From Diprion similis (lineage: Eukaryota > Arthropoda > Insecta > Hymenoptera > Diprionidae): a stretch of DNA of 64,000 nucleotides. The notes beneath the pieces are model-generated. The model ran no database searches, was not told where the DNA came from, and worked only from the letters and a program-made list of their open reading frames with translations. The position numbers were made by a program, and so were the translations under genes. The DNA lies in contig NC_060111.1 of the NCBI RefSeq assembly GCF_021155765.1, positions 2,533,497-2,597,496 on the forward strand. The letters are read 5' to 3'. Numbering within the stretch: the first letter of the stretch is position 1; every line of letters begins with the position of its first letter. Below, piece by piece: positions 42,101 through 53,353 of this stretch.

Positions 42101-42952
42101 TAAACTGCTGATCTTTATACCTACAACGAAATATTTTCAAATTACACTTTTGTAAAGAATTTTACCCTCCGAAAACTACTTTCATAATCAATTCCGTATA
42201 TTATATGATCCATTCGAGTGACATAATGAGGATTATAAAAATTATTAAAAGAAAAATAGAGATCTAGAGAAAAAAAAGAAGGAGAAATGTGACTGCGTGT
42301 TCCTCGTTTTAATAAAAAAAAAAAAGCAACTTTCTGAAAATTCAATTTTCAACAATAAACACATTCTCGCACGAGGATTCATTGACGAAAAGTTTTTTCG
42401 CACGAGACCAAAAGAAAGAAAGAAAGAAATAATTAAAAAAAAAAAATCTCTCTAACAAACGAAACACCCTAGAATCCAAAAGTCGACACGCGGTCGATCT
42501 CACGATCTTGTGCAGGTGTCAGGATCTCGGGCAGAGCACGAGACTCGGGGCATTCCTTATACCTACCTCTACTCTTACTTTCACAAACGGCACGGGATGT
42601 TGCAGTGGCTATTTCGCTCCGGGAGGGACTCGCTTGGATCTTCCGATCGGTCGCGATCGATGCCCGGCAATTACGAGAAGAAAGAAAAGAAAACCAAAAA
42701 AGAAAAAAGAAAGAAAGAAAGAAAGAAAAAAACACGACAAACATGACTCGTGCGCCTCGACGACGCGACGGGTTCCGAGTAGACCGGGCTCAACTGCGAC
42801 CCTGAGGTTCCTTGGACCCCTGGAATGTCCGAGGGTTACACGAATCTCGGGGGCGCCTATCTCCTTCGGAATCTCGGCTGCGACACTGCCTTTCGGATGC
42901 CTGCACATACCTGCATCCGCAACCTCAACCATGCAGTGGCAAACACTGTCAT
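26515..42952 (-). CDS. Tentative unrecognised six-exon gene with a polyQ tract (276 aa)
   Basis: Candidate only, built from splice consensus and open frame. Exons in transcript order: 42952-42911 (starts ATG, donor CAG|GTATGT), 40674-40459, 39061-38867, 37711-37595, 37381-37311, 26704-26515 (ends TGA). Every junction is in phase, and the chain runs from ATG to stop. The third exon ends in CAG codons and the fourth starts with a CAG run, so an intron would interrupt a polyglutamine stretch. The fourth encodes SGHDVTEIADAADPDCVPVG after the Q tract. The last exon ends in KEDDDFWRSD. I recognise no domain or family. The exons are GC-richer than their surroundings, but introns are long and some acceptors (39061) are weak. 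It could equally be a non-coding transcript or chance. Confidence 0.28.
27439..27683. mobile_element. MITE-like inverted-repeat element, G-tract family, copy 1
   Basis: Left end GGGGTGTTCCGAATTTGAAA AGTTCC mirrors the right end, whose complement reads GGGGTTGAAATTCCGAATTT AACAAGTTCC. There is no coding capacity. The outermost bases are G runs on the left and C runs on the right. A second, longer copy lies at 49.86-50.29 kb. Confidence 0.65.
28203..28226 (+). repeat. (ACGTT)n pentamer array
   Basis: Five tandem ACGTT units, followed by a long CT-rich stretch. Confidence 0.9.
29290..29915. mobile_element. MITE with long terminal inverted repeats (TTAGGGTGGCGC ends)
   Basis: A 626-base element whose two ends are inverted copies over more than 100 bases. 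Left: TTAGGGTGGCGCAAAAAAAC, a T run, then GTGTGACAAAATGTTAG. The right end read on the minus strand is nearly identical (GTGTGACAGAATGTTAG). The interior is AT-rich with paired GGTCGCT/AGCGACC motifs and no ORF. Flanks allow a 2-base duplication (AT) or none clearly. A broken copy lies at 33.72 kb. Non-autonomous; I cannot name the transposase superfamily. Confidence 0.85.
30925..30973 (+). repeat. Poly-T run of 49
   Basis: Uninterrupted T49, the longest homopolymer in the window. Its exact length is likely to be assembly-dependent. Confidence 0.95.
31709..31950. repeat. Dispersed GGAAAACCTGGAATTC-type repeat, longer copy
   Basis: Degenerate units such as GGAAAACTCTGGAAAACCTG, CAGAAAGTTAGGGAATCATT and GGAAAAGTCAGGGAATTTTG. 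Matches the fragment at 19.43 kb. Similar wording is widespread in animal genomes; no coding capacity. Confidence 0.5.
33383..33412 (+). repeat. (AC)n microsatellite
   Basis: Fifteen AC units followed by (AG)n. Confidence 0.95.
33721..33870 (+). mobile_element. Truncated copy of the TTAGGGTGGCGC MITE
   Basis: Starts TTAGGGTGGCGCAAAAAAA and continues through GTGTGACAAAATGTTAG and GAGCCCACTACAAAGGACAG as in the full element at 29.29 kb. It stops after the GAGGTAGCTCAAAATTTTA region. Only one terminal repeat remains; the rest is deleted or replaced by TATATA DNA. Confidence 0.85.
36074..36130 (+). repeat. (GTT)n followed by (CAG)6
   Basis: A GTT array of about ten units runs into TTTTTGTCCAG and then six CAG units ending CGACACGAG|GTGAGA. 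On the plus strand this has the outline of a tiny exon (see findings), but no gene context supports it. Confidence 0.9.
36992..37018 (+). repeat. (GAT)n microsatellite
   Basis: Nine GAT units. Confidence 0.95.
37168..37190 (+). repeat. Poly-G run of 23
   Basis: Preceded by ACGGGGC; lies in a tentative intron of the minus-strand candidate gene. Confidence 0.95.
40388..40413 (+). repeat. (GGCT)n microsatellite
   Basis: Six GGCT units just 3' (on the minus strand) of the second candidate exon of the tentative gene. Confidence 0.9.
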
Positions 42953-43429
42953 CGACGCTTCATTTACCCTACCTAATCGACCTCACCTTGAATTCATTGC
43001 ACCCTGATGACGATGATGATGATTATGATGATGATGGTACGTGAATCGTTGAATCACGTTCTCCTTAACCCTTTTAGTCACAGTAGGGTGCTCAGCGTTC
43101 CATATAAGAAAAGATTCATGTCATAGACTTATCACAGTTTATTTATAACTTTACATCCGAGTAACAAGTTCAGCTAGAATCATCGGGTGTTTATACCTGC
43201 AGGGAAAGGATTACTCGAGTCAATCGATATTCGCTTGATTCGATTAACCGCCGGAACGCAATATACTTACCTAATTCAACAAGATACTCTTTTTCTTGGT
43301 TTGAGAAAGTTTAGTTGAATCGACTAAACGTTTTTTTACACCGATAGATCTTCAATTGAGATAAATATGTTCATTTACTTCGCCGCCCGTGAGTCCACGT
43401 GTTTAATTTATTCAATAACTTTTTTCTCT

Positions 43430-43570
43430 CGGTGTAGTATTTTCCATTTTACATCCGCCATATTGAAGGCGACATCTTGAATTCGCGAATTATCATATTC
43501 TGGCTTCAGATTCGTGATCAGTGACCCGGAAAACCCCCGAGTAATAAAATTCAGTCCGAAATATTGAGTT
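43430..43570 (-). repeat. ATATGGCGGA-type interspersed repeat, copy 1
   Basis: The minus strand reads GGGGTTTTCCGGGTCACTGA TCACGAATCTGAAG, then CAATATGGCGGATGTAAAAT. It shares this order of words with the two copies at 45.3-45.64 kb. Confidence 0.6.
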
Positions 43571-45317
43571 GAAAAATATGTGACTGAAACAGTGTACAAC
43601 AACTTTCCAACCATTCGTTTTCATCGCGCTTTTATTATTGTTATTAAAGTTGTTGCTTTTGTTGTTCTTATCATTGCTATTCCTCGTCATCGTCGCATAT
43701 CATCATAATCCTCAAGAATCAAGAATCCTCTTTGCAAAAACGACGGTACCTATACCTACTATAAAAACATAGTCGTTTGACCTCAGACGCAAATCCAGAT
43801 CGTTCTTCGTCAGGTCATACCTCGTTACAACAAGCCAAGTTTGACGTCGAATATCGTTACCTTTTCGTTTCAAAGAATCAGACATACATATCGTTCGTCC
43901 GCTATACGGGTTCCATATTCCGTTGGAATAATTCCGATCAGATAAATGGATCTCAGCTCGAGTGGGAATACAAAACTCGAAATCTGTTATTCAAAACAAG
44001 ACGCAGCAGGCTGCTTATGTAGCACCGTTGCTGCCGTTCTTCTCGTCTGTGTTTTAGTGTGTTGTTATACCGCACAGCCAAGACTGGTACAAATAGACTT
44101 GCATGAGAGGAAATCTAACCATTCTATTGCCGGGTCGTGACCTGAACAGGTCTTTTGCCGTTTTCCACTTGTCCACTTTCCGCTTGGATCGTCGTCACCT
44201 TACGTATTATTATCCAGTTGGAACTCGAGACTGCCGCGTCGCCTTCGGAAGCATTTCGAGGCTCGAGTTCCCGTCGCCGCCGCTGGCGGCGTTCTCATAT
44301 CCGGTTGACGTACCTATCAGTCGCGTTTTAGTTGCAAAAATAAAGTTCATCGTTGCGAAATATTCAGTGAGGATTTATTTTTCTACTTCAAAGGCCGTTC
44401 GTTGACCCGGAAAGTGATCCTCGTCTGTAACTCGGTCCTGAAATCATCGGTTTCTCATATCCTGTCCGACAATTTTCACCGGGAATCGACACGAGGTGAG
44501 CCTCGGCTTCGTCACCGCCATCATTCTTTGTCTCCTGTTGTATCTACTCGAGGCACGTGCAGTTGGTGCCTTCAGAACCTGGACCAGTTTGGCACGGAAG
44601 TGTGCGTGCATCAGGCACTGGTTATCCATAAAACGAGGTTTGCTATAAGGTAAGTGTACCAGTTATCGACGCGCTTAGATCCGATTAGTCAAGCGATTTT
44701 TAGAAAAAATTATAAACTCAGAACACCAATTATTGCCAATTTATCGATCACTAGAAACTTACTTACTTTTATCGAAATAAGAACTTTAGAACTAAGGATC
44801 AAACAGATTCAAACAAAGAAGTTTAATGATTTGAAGAGGGTTAATAACTGGTACACACAATATCTTATTTGCCACAGTAACGGTTGTATTTTTGAACCGT
44901 GTAGGTTCAGCTTTCGGTCACCTTTCCGAACTTCGCTTCTGTCGTGTTTATATTACGCTCGTGTATATTGAGCTATTGTACCAATCGGTAAGTCGAACGA
45001 TTCATCGTCAGAACAGTCGTTCACCGTCGGCTCGAGTTTTGTATTGGCTTTGTATTGCCGTGTGTCAGGTAATTCTCGCAACGTAATAGATTTGCCGATG
45101 TCAACATCCAACACTCGAATAATCGCAGTCATGAATCCTCAAGTCTTGTTTGATAGCGCTTCTCAAATGCCTGGCGTCATTTTCTTTTTCACAACGCGAG
45201 TGATCGGTTCGTTAATCGAAAACAAGTGAACCAAAAAAATTTATATGCATATGTAAGTCAGATTGTCGTGTTCTTAACCCTTTGAGTGAACTTTTATAAC
45301 AAGATACTATTCTGTGA

Positions 45318-45462
45318 CTTTGGAGTCGTTGATTACGAATCTAAAATTAGATTCTCAAAATTCAACATCGCGAATCCAATATGGTGGATGAAAATTTCAA
45401 ATTTTATCGAATAGGGTTAAAAATTCTATGCAGGGGTTTTCGGGGTCGTTGATTAGATTTGC
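45318..45462 (+). repeat. ATATGGCGGA-type interspersed repeat, copy 2
   Basis: GGAGTCGTTGATTACGAATC, then GAATCCAATATGGTGGATG and ATGCAGGGGTTTTCGGGGTC. Its 3' end abuts an inverted copy, making a large imperfect palindrome. Confidence 0.65.
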
Positions 45463-45640
45463 TGTACGGAATTTTCAAAATCTGATTTCTGATTTGTAAT
45501 CACCGACCCCAAAAATCTCTGTACAGAGGTTTTTCTCCAGATTCGATCGAATTGTAAATTTTCGTCCGCCATATTGGATCCGCCATTTTACATTTTTTAA
45601 GTCCGATTTCAGATTCCTAATTAATGACGATAAAATCTCA
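45463..45640 (-). repeat. ATATGGCGGA-type interspersed repeat, copy 3 (inverted)
   Basis: The minus strand reads AAAATGGCGGATCCAATATG GCGGACGAAAATTTAC, then CTCTGTACAGAG and GGGGTCGGTGATTACAAATC. Same family as copies 1 and 2. Confidence 0.65.
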
Positions 45641-46148
45641 TAATTTATGAAAAACATGTTTATACGTGTAGAAGGATAACTTTCTCGGAAATGAATTAGA
45701 TATTTCTTCAATTCTCACGATTTATTCCACTCAATTTATTTCTAACAATAACAATTTACATTATATCGCAATAATTACACTCGAGTATATAGCAAAAAAA
45801 GAAATATGTTGAAAAGTTCTCTAACAATGCAAAAAATGGATATAAAATAGGTGATAAAAATACTTACCGTAAAGGGTTAACGTAACGTAAATTGGGCCTT
45901 TAAGTTCAAAAATATCATCACGTACAATGTAACAACGAAATATCAACGATCTATTACTACAACAGTTTCCAAAACTCCAAATCAATAATTCGAATGATTA
46001 AATTCACATTTTTATTGTCATTCGTTATACTTGGAGTTTAAAAAAAAACCCAGAAACAAAGAAAGAAAAAAAAAGTTACCCCATCGTTTTTTTTTGTTTT
46101 TTTCTTCCAGAGAGAAAAACACAAATACGATATAACTCAAAGTGCGAG

Positions 46149-46857
46149 ATGTCCCTGGAATACCTCGTGGCGTTCTGCCTCTTCCTCGCGGGTTTCGTCC
46201 TCCTGGTTATCCTGCGCTCGAGGAGGGCTAACGACGTGCCACCCGGACCCTGGGGGTTGCCGATCCTGGGCTTCCTGCCCTGGATAAACCCGGACGCGCC
46301 ACACGAGAGCCTAACAATTCTGGCCCGGAAATACGGCCCCGTTTGTGGACTGAAGCTGGGATCCCTTTACACGGTGCTGATCAGCGAAGCTCATCTGGTA
46401 CGTCAGGCCCTGGCTAAGGATTCGCTGTCCGGACGGGCCCCGCTCTTCGTTACTCACGGGATAATGCATGGATATGGTAAGTGGGAGTCCCCCCCCCCGC
46501 CCCTATCTTTTTCTTTCTCGTATATAAAAATATTGTTTCAACCTACTTCCGCGTTTTATCGCTACACACGTATACACACACGAGATACATTCCAATTAGT
46601 TTTTGGTCAGTAGAAGCGAGACTCAAGGCTCGACGCTCGCTTCTCGATTATATTACGAGCCACGCGATGATTCGCGCTTACTTTACGAACGGCTTGCAAA
46701 AACACAACTCTGTAAAAACACAATGGAAGGGCCCTACGGTCACTCGTCTCTGCGTGTCCAATCGTGTCTAACGGTTCGCCAACGGTCGAAACATCCGAAC
46801 TGGTCGGGCAACCGACTAACCTACTAAGTCCTCCTTCTTCTTCTCATTCACCTGATC

Positions 46858-46904
<47 letters not shown>

Positions 46905-49900
46905 CTTCCTTTATTCGCCCGCACTTGCCGCTCTATATAAGTATATTATTATTATCACCTACCGCATTTGACATGGAATTTATAATTAGATTTTTTTTTT
47001 TTTTTTTTTTTTCTTGAAGCTTTTTTCCAAACCAATTCAATAACGTCGTCACCCAATAGGGGGATCGTGATATATAGAATTTTGCAATCATGCGAAAGTC
47101 TAATTCGTGCAGATTATATTGAAAAAAAAAATTAATCTATATGGTGAAAAATTTAAAGGAATTATTGTGCTGGAAGTCAGTATCACTCGATATGATGTAA
47201 CGCACGAATGTGAGGACGATTTGTTCTAGACAATTAAATTCGATTAAATTTCTAACATTTATTTTACTAAATCGATCAATCATCCACTGGGATAAAGGAA
47301 TTATGTGGTCAAATTGTGGAATGACAAGTTTTTCTTTTTTTCTTTATTTCTTTCTTTCTTTCTTTCTTTTCAAACTTGCACAATAATTCGTGACGATTCT
47401 ATATGTATATTTTTTCTTTCTATTTTCTTTCTCTTTGATGCAAACCTTCTACGTTCTGACTTTTCTTTATTGTATTTAGACTGTACAATTCTCATTCGAT
47501 AACTTTACAAAACGGATTTTCACAGTTTTTCCAAAAACTCTATATTTCAAATCTAACAAACGTTACGCGATCGCATTATATTATCATTCACCCTCGAACC
47601 GTATCAATTTTTTTGCCCCCCGGCTTTCTTTCGCTACGATAAATTGTCAAAATTGTCCTCATTCGAAAGAAAAAAAAAAGGAGGGGGGGGGGGGGGGGCT
47701 GGATGGATGGGAAAAAAATGTGTAAATTTTTTTACGCCAAACCGCGATTAAAAAAAAAAACAAACACACTCTCGTTCCTCAAATCTCGGGACTCCGCACG
47801 CAAGTTTTATTCGTCGCATGTCATATATCTATGTATATATATATAAGTATAAGTATATGTATATGTAGGTGTACACATGCCGAGGGATTTATCGGTCGAG
47901 AAGTCGTCGTGGAGCGTTTTCCCACCACCGTTACCGTCTCCCCTCCGCGTTGCCGAGACTTCCCTCTTCTCGGCGATGTTCTCTCCTTACGAGAGTATCC
48001 TTTCACCACTGTTCATAAACGGGGTAGGGATCGGGCCACGCCCTTTACGGGACCGTCCCTGGACTCGGAACGCGAACGGCTGCGAAACCCGCAATGCGTG
48101 TCATATCATTTGCGAGTCGAGGCGAGGCGAGGCGACGCGACGCGACGTCGCGTTGATGCTTCTCGCGTTAGCTCTCCAGCCGTCGAGGGAGTCGCGTGGA
48201 GAGAAGTGGAGAGAAGTGGAGGGACTCCTGCTTCGGTCAGACGTTGAGTCCGATCGACACCCGCAGTTACTACTAGCTGCGGTCCGACCCGTTGCCGCCC
48301 TTCACTACTCGCGTCTTGCTTCACGCTTTCGTCTTCTTCTCCATCGTCCTCGTATATTTTTTTTTTTTTTTTTAGTACTACGCGGGTTGGGGTAAATTTG
48401 AAAATTTATTGATGGTTAGATTATCATTTTTGACGCTGAGAATTTTGCGAAAAGAGAAATGAAGGTTTAACGATATATTTTTAAGTTTTACGCAAAGGAG
48501 AGAGAAAGAGTTTCAGGTGATGGGAATTTCTGGCTCGTTGTTTAGACTGAATTTGAATATAATGTTTGTTGTTATGATTATTGAAAATGAAAGTAAACAA
48601 ATAGCTTGCTGGAACAAATTTTAACAAGCTTACTTTACTTTAACGGATAGTATCGTCGATACGTTCCAATATCGAAGATGTATATATATTTTCACTGCCA
48701 TCGTTCGAATATTCTATTATCAATTCTTCGTTATACTGTTTTACGATCCGTTTTTAATTGAATTATTGTTTGCTTGCAACGAGCAGGGAGGATTCATTTT
48801 ACACGTTATATCATAAACTTTGTGGTATGTGACTCGTTAGTAACCACACAAATGAATGAGTAAATCTATTTTTTAACACCGTCTTAAACTATTTTATGTA
48901 TTCAACTGTATTGAAAATTTTTTTTCAACATCTATAAAACGTGTATAAATCATTGCTTCGCGGAAAATTCGATCGATAACTACGATTGAAACTAAAAACT
49001 ATATGGAAAGAAAAAAATACGAAAATGAAGAAGAAAACTAACGATTCCGATTATACGATTGATCGATGTAGGGTGAAAAAATTAAGTCACAGGTTAAATC
49101 AACAATCAATCTTATAACTGTGCATAGAGTGTATGTGCCGGACAATGACTCGACGATTGCCTAACGCGCGTCTATTGCGGTCGAGTCCTCGGTGAACGAC
49201 CGGTAGAATTGCGACTTGTATGGATGGAAATAATGTGCAAGAGCAGGATCGGGCTGGGAAATAAAAAATAGCGATGTCGATATACGTATGAAAGCGGAAA
49301 TCGTAATAATGATCCTTCGACTGTCTGCATAATTATACGTATGCCTCTTTGCAGTGTGTTTGTGTCTATGATTGTTTTTTTCTAAGTTGCTGTTTTTTTT
49401 TTTTCTCCTTTTCATTTCTCTTTAATACCTCCGCGAGGTGATGCGGCCGGGGGAGGGGGGGGGGGGGGGGACTAATTTACCCCGTAATGTAGAGAAGAAA
49501 AAGTTGGAAAACGAGTAAAAAAAAAAAAAAAAACACCATCTGCGTTAAAATTGCGTTTCCGTTTCGGTGTTTTTTTTTTTGTTTTTAGAAGAAACGTTTC
49601 CGTTCGAAGTTGCGTGGATATTAATCTTAAAGTTAAGATTTCCAAAATCTTGAATAACAGTTTTGAGGAGAAAAACAAAGAATAAGGTTATAAGGAGTTT
49701 GGTGTCGAGGCAGGAAGATATTGATATTTTAAAAAATGGGTTGCACAAAGGAATCAAAAGTAGGGCAAGAAATTAGAATGAGAAATACAGCACTGAATTT
49801 AGTTACTCTTGTTAAAGGTAAAGAAAAAAAAAAAAAAACGAAATCATCATATGTAGGGGTGGGGTTGATATTCCGATTTTGAAAATTTACGAAAGCGCGA

Positions 49901-50967
49901 AAATCCGAATTTTTTCGTTGGAGAGAATCGAAGTAAAGAAATGAAACTTTTGACGAAACATGAAAGTTTCGAATAGAGTCCGAAAATCGAGGCTCGAAAA
50001 TTCCGTAAAAAATCTACGCTGTACGAGTATATTTAAATTTTCTGAATTTTACTTTATCGAGACTTTATTTTCCCCGTATTTAACTAAATCGTAAATTTAT
50101 TTCTCGAAACTTTGGAGCCGTACGTCTTTCCGAGTACTATACGAAACTTGCTCGTTTCGCAAAGGTCTGTGATTTCTCTAATTCAAGTTTCACCACCAAA
50201 TCAGACAATCAACTCGCAACATTAAAGACCGCTTTCGGAACTTCTCAAATCCGGAACTCGAACCCCCCCCCCCCCCCCCCCCCCCCCCCCGCCCCGCCAT
50301 TCCCTCTGTTCACTCGGTCTCGCAACGTCAGGTCATATCAGGTTAACGAACGTCGTCGTCGTCGCGATCCTCGAGTTCTCGGATCACTTCGATATAATTA
50401 TCGGTATATTATTATTCCAAAAATCGTATTGCCGTGCCTTTGTCCGAGCATCGTTCGTCCGCAGCGTGAAAACTAGGCCGAAAGTGAAAACGCCGAGATT
50501 TGACGAGGGTTATAGTCGCGACCGACGACCCGCGGGCTTTTTGAGCTTTTAACAGAGGCTTACGGGGCGGCAAAAAGGCGCGGCGTCTCGTCTCGTCTCG
50601 TCTCGTCTCGTCTCGTCTCGGCCAGACAGACGCAGACGGCTCTCTATACCTATACTCCGTATACTCGTTATACCTGAGCTCGAGGCAGCAGGTAGACGCA
50701 GCCGTCCCGGCGCCGTAGAAATTAGCTATCCCTCTATCCCTATATATCCCGTCCCATTCCGCGTTGCAGCTATAGTATATACCATACACCATATTATACA
50801 TATAGCGGTATACGTCGGAAACGAGGGACGCGTTTATATACCGCATTCTTCAAGCAATTCGCCCGCTTTTATTATATATATATATATATGTATATGTATA
50901 TATTGTATATAATATATCACACATGTGCCTCCTCTCCTCTTGTTCGGTTTCTGCTAGACGCGAATAC

Positions 50968-51006
<39 letters not shown>

Positions 51007-52632
51007 CATTTGTACGTACATATCCTTTATATATATATATATAAAGATAAGCCACGCCAAGCCACGCGCCGCAATATCGCCGGAAAGTGAGAGTAGCATT
51101 GAACCTGGGATATCGGTGTAGTAGTAGGTATGTGTGGTTTATGGGCAGGTTCACGTAATCCGCAACCCGTTCGCCCTCCTCTTTATATACGTATGTGTAT
51201 ACGTAAACACGTTATAAGTATGTATCTTATATATTTAATTGTATATAGATACGCGATGTCCGACGAAGTTTACCGAAAATCACCGTCAAATTTCATCCTC
51301 AAATTTATATCGACGCTGTTTAAATAACAACGCGCGTCTACGAGAGATTTTTATTTTATTTTATCTACTCTGATTTCGCTGTAACGGTTTTTCGGAAAGG
51401 GAAGAAAATTTCTCACCAAGTTTCACCAGTTTCGGACAATATATTTTTTTTTATTCATTAGTGAGTAAAAAAAAGAAACAAAAAAAAAAACTTTAAGCTG
51501 GATATCGAATGCCGTATCAGTTTCAGAGATCGTTGCAATTATATTTTGATATTTATATATAATATTACAATGTTTTTTTTAAACTTACGTTAGGCATCTT
51601 ATCATCTCATTCGCGGTGTTGTTTTGTAGGTAGGTACTTGTCATTCGACGATGAAGGGATTTGGTTGAATTAGGTACTTTATTCATTGCGTTATGTCGGT
51701 CAAACGTTGAACAAATAAACAAACAGCGCACAGATATCTGTACAAATGAAAATTAAACCGTAATATATTCATTTTTCTAACACAAATTCGTCGATTTCTC
51801 CAATCAATGCGTAATGTAATATATATATATATAAACAATATTTACCATTCGATAGACACAAAATACTCGATATATATCTATATATACATTTTACGTTATA
51901 TATGTAATAAATATATTTATGTGAATCCGGTTCCTCCGTTTTTCATCAACTATCTCGTGTATACTCGTAATTAAATATGCATGTATGTGTTCGTTCGTGC
52001 CGTTTGGTCAACGTGTGTTTAAACAACATATATTTACACGTGTATCTATATATGTATACCTATATATATATACACATCACACGTATATAATAATATACAC
52101 ACGTTACTTTATCCATGGCACACTAACAACGAGCTTCGCGTATAGTAATGAGGTTTTCAAGGTCGTATAATGCAAAGAATCCCTTATATATACATATAAA
52201 TATAAATATAAATATATAATTTTGTATATACTATAATTTTCTGGGTATACATACCATTTCGTCTGTCTCTATATGTATATCTATACATATTATATATATA
52301 TATATATATCTTATATACCTTATACGTATGTAGCTGTGGCTATATATGTGCATGTAACATCGAGTGCGTTGACATTACGCGGCTGATCGAAACGTTATTT
52401 ATTATACGAGAGGGGATATTTTTTTTTAAATTTATTTATTTATTTTATTTTTGTTTATTTGAATTTTGTTCTTCTTTTTCTTTTCTTTTGTTTTTTTTCT
52501 TTTTTTTTTTTTTCTTTTGAATTCTCTCTTACTTCTCACCTTCGCCTACCACTTTTTTTTTTTTTTTTCTTTTGCTTTTTGCTTTCTGTTATAATTGATA
52601 TTTAAATCGTCTTTTCGTACCGATTTCTTGCC

Positions 52633-52668
<36 letters not shown>

Positions 52669-53001
52669 TGTGTCTCTGTGTATCAGTATGTCGCGGGGGA
52701 GGGGCGAGGGGGGGGGGGGGGAGGGATAAGCGTTCGTGTACAGAAATCGCGACGCATACAAATCGGGGGAATTAATTTCATAATGATCATCGGACAACTC
52801 TGTATTCTTATTTCAATCTTTCGTTTTTTTTTCTTCTGCGCCCCTCCACCCCCTCCACCCCCTCCACCCCCAACAACCCCCCTTCTCCGTTTCGAATCGT
52901 CCGATGATTATTTTATTTCCGAATATATGCGTGTGTGTGTGTGTGTGTGTATTAACGTATAACTTATACATTTTATAAGATTTGCATGAGTTGTTCGACG
53001 C

Positions 53002-53034
<33 letters not shown>

Positions 53035-53179
53035 TTTGTCGTTTGCATAGAGTTTAGGCAATTCGCTCTATCGCTTGTGTATATCCCATTCGCGTATCTG
53101 CATGTCACATCTGGCTGTATATATATATATGTATATATATATGTATTATAACAACCGATTTCGTTGTGTCGTTACACAT

Positions 53180-53214
<35 letters not shown>

Positions 53215-53282
53215 AGTGAAATCCTTACGTAGCACATTTATAAACCTCGATCTATACGTACATATTTATGCGCCAGCGCACA

Positions 53283-53353
<71 letters not shown>

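Larger units (their letters stand above)
40675..46148. other. Upstream intergenic region of the P450 gene
   Basis: Apart from the tentative 42-base exon near 42.93 kb and three copies of an ATATGGCGGA-type repeat, no gene is recognised. A plus-strand stretch at 44.49-44.65 kb is hydrophobic in one frame but has no supported start. The P450 promoter must lie near 46.1 kb; I see no decisive TATA box. Confidence 0.5.

Noticed and set aside
42508-43044. 178-codon plus-strand ORF
   Set aside because: It runs through A-rich RKKK/KERK and GAT repeats; the opposite strand is open too and no family is visible.
44490-44650. Hydrophobic plus-strand frame (VTAIILCLLLYLLEARAVGAF) like a membrane segment
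   Set aside because: No start codon in a good context, no splice partners and no homology that I recognise.
47680-47700. Poly-G tract as a sequencing adapter or two-colour artefact
   Set aside because: Cannot be decided from sequence. Several runs are embedded in plausible element ends, so I report them as real but length-uncertain.
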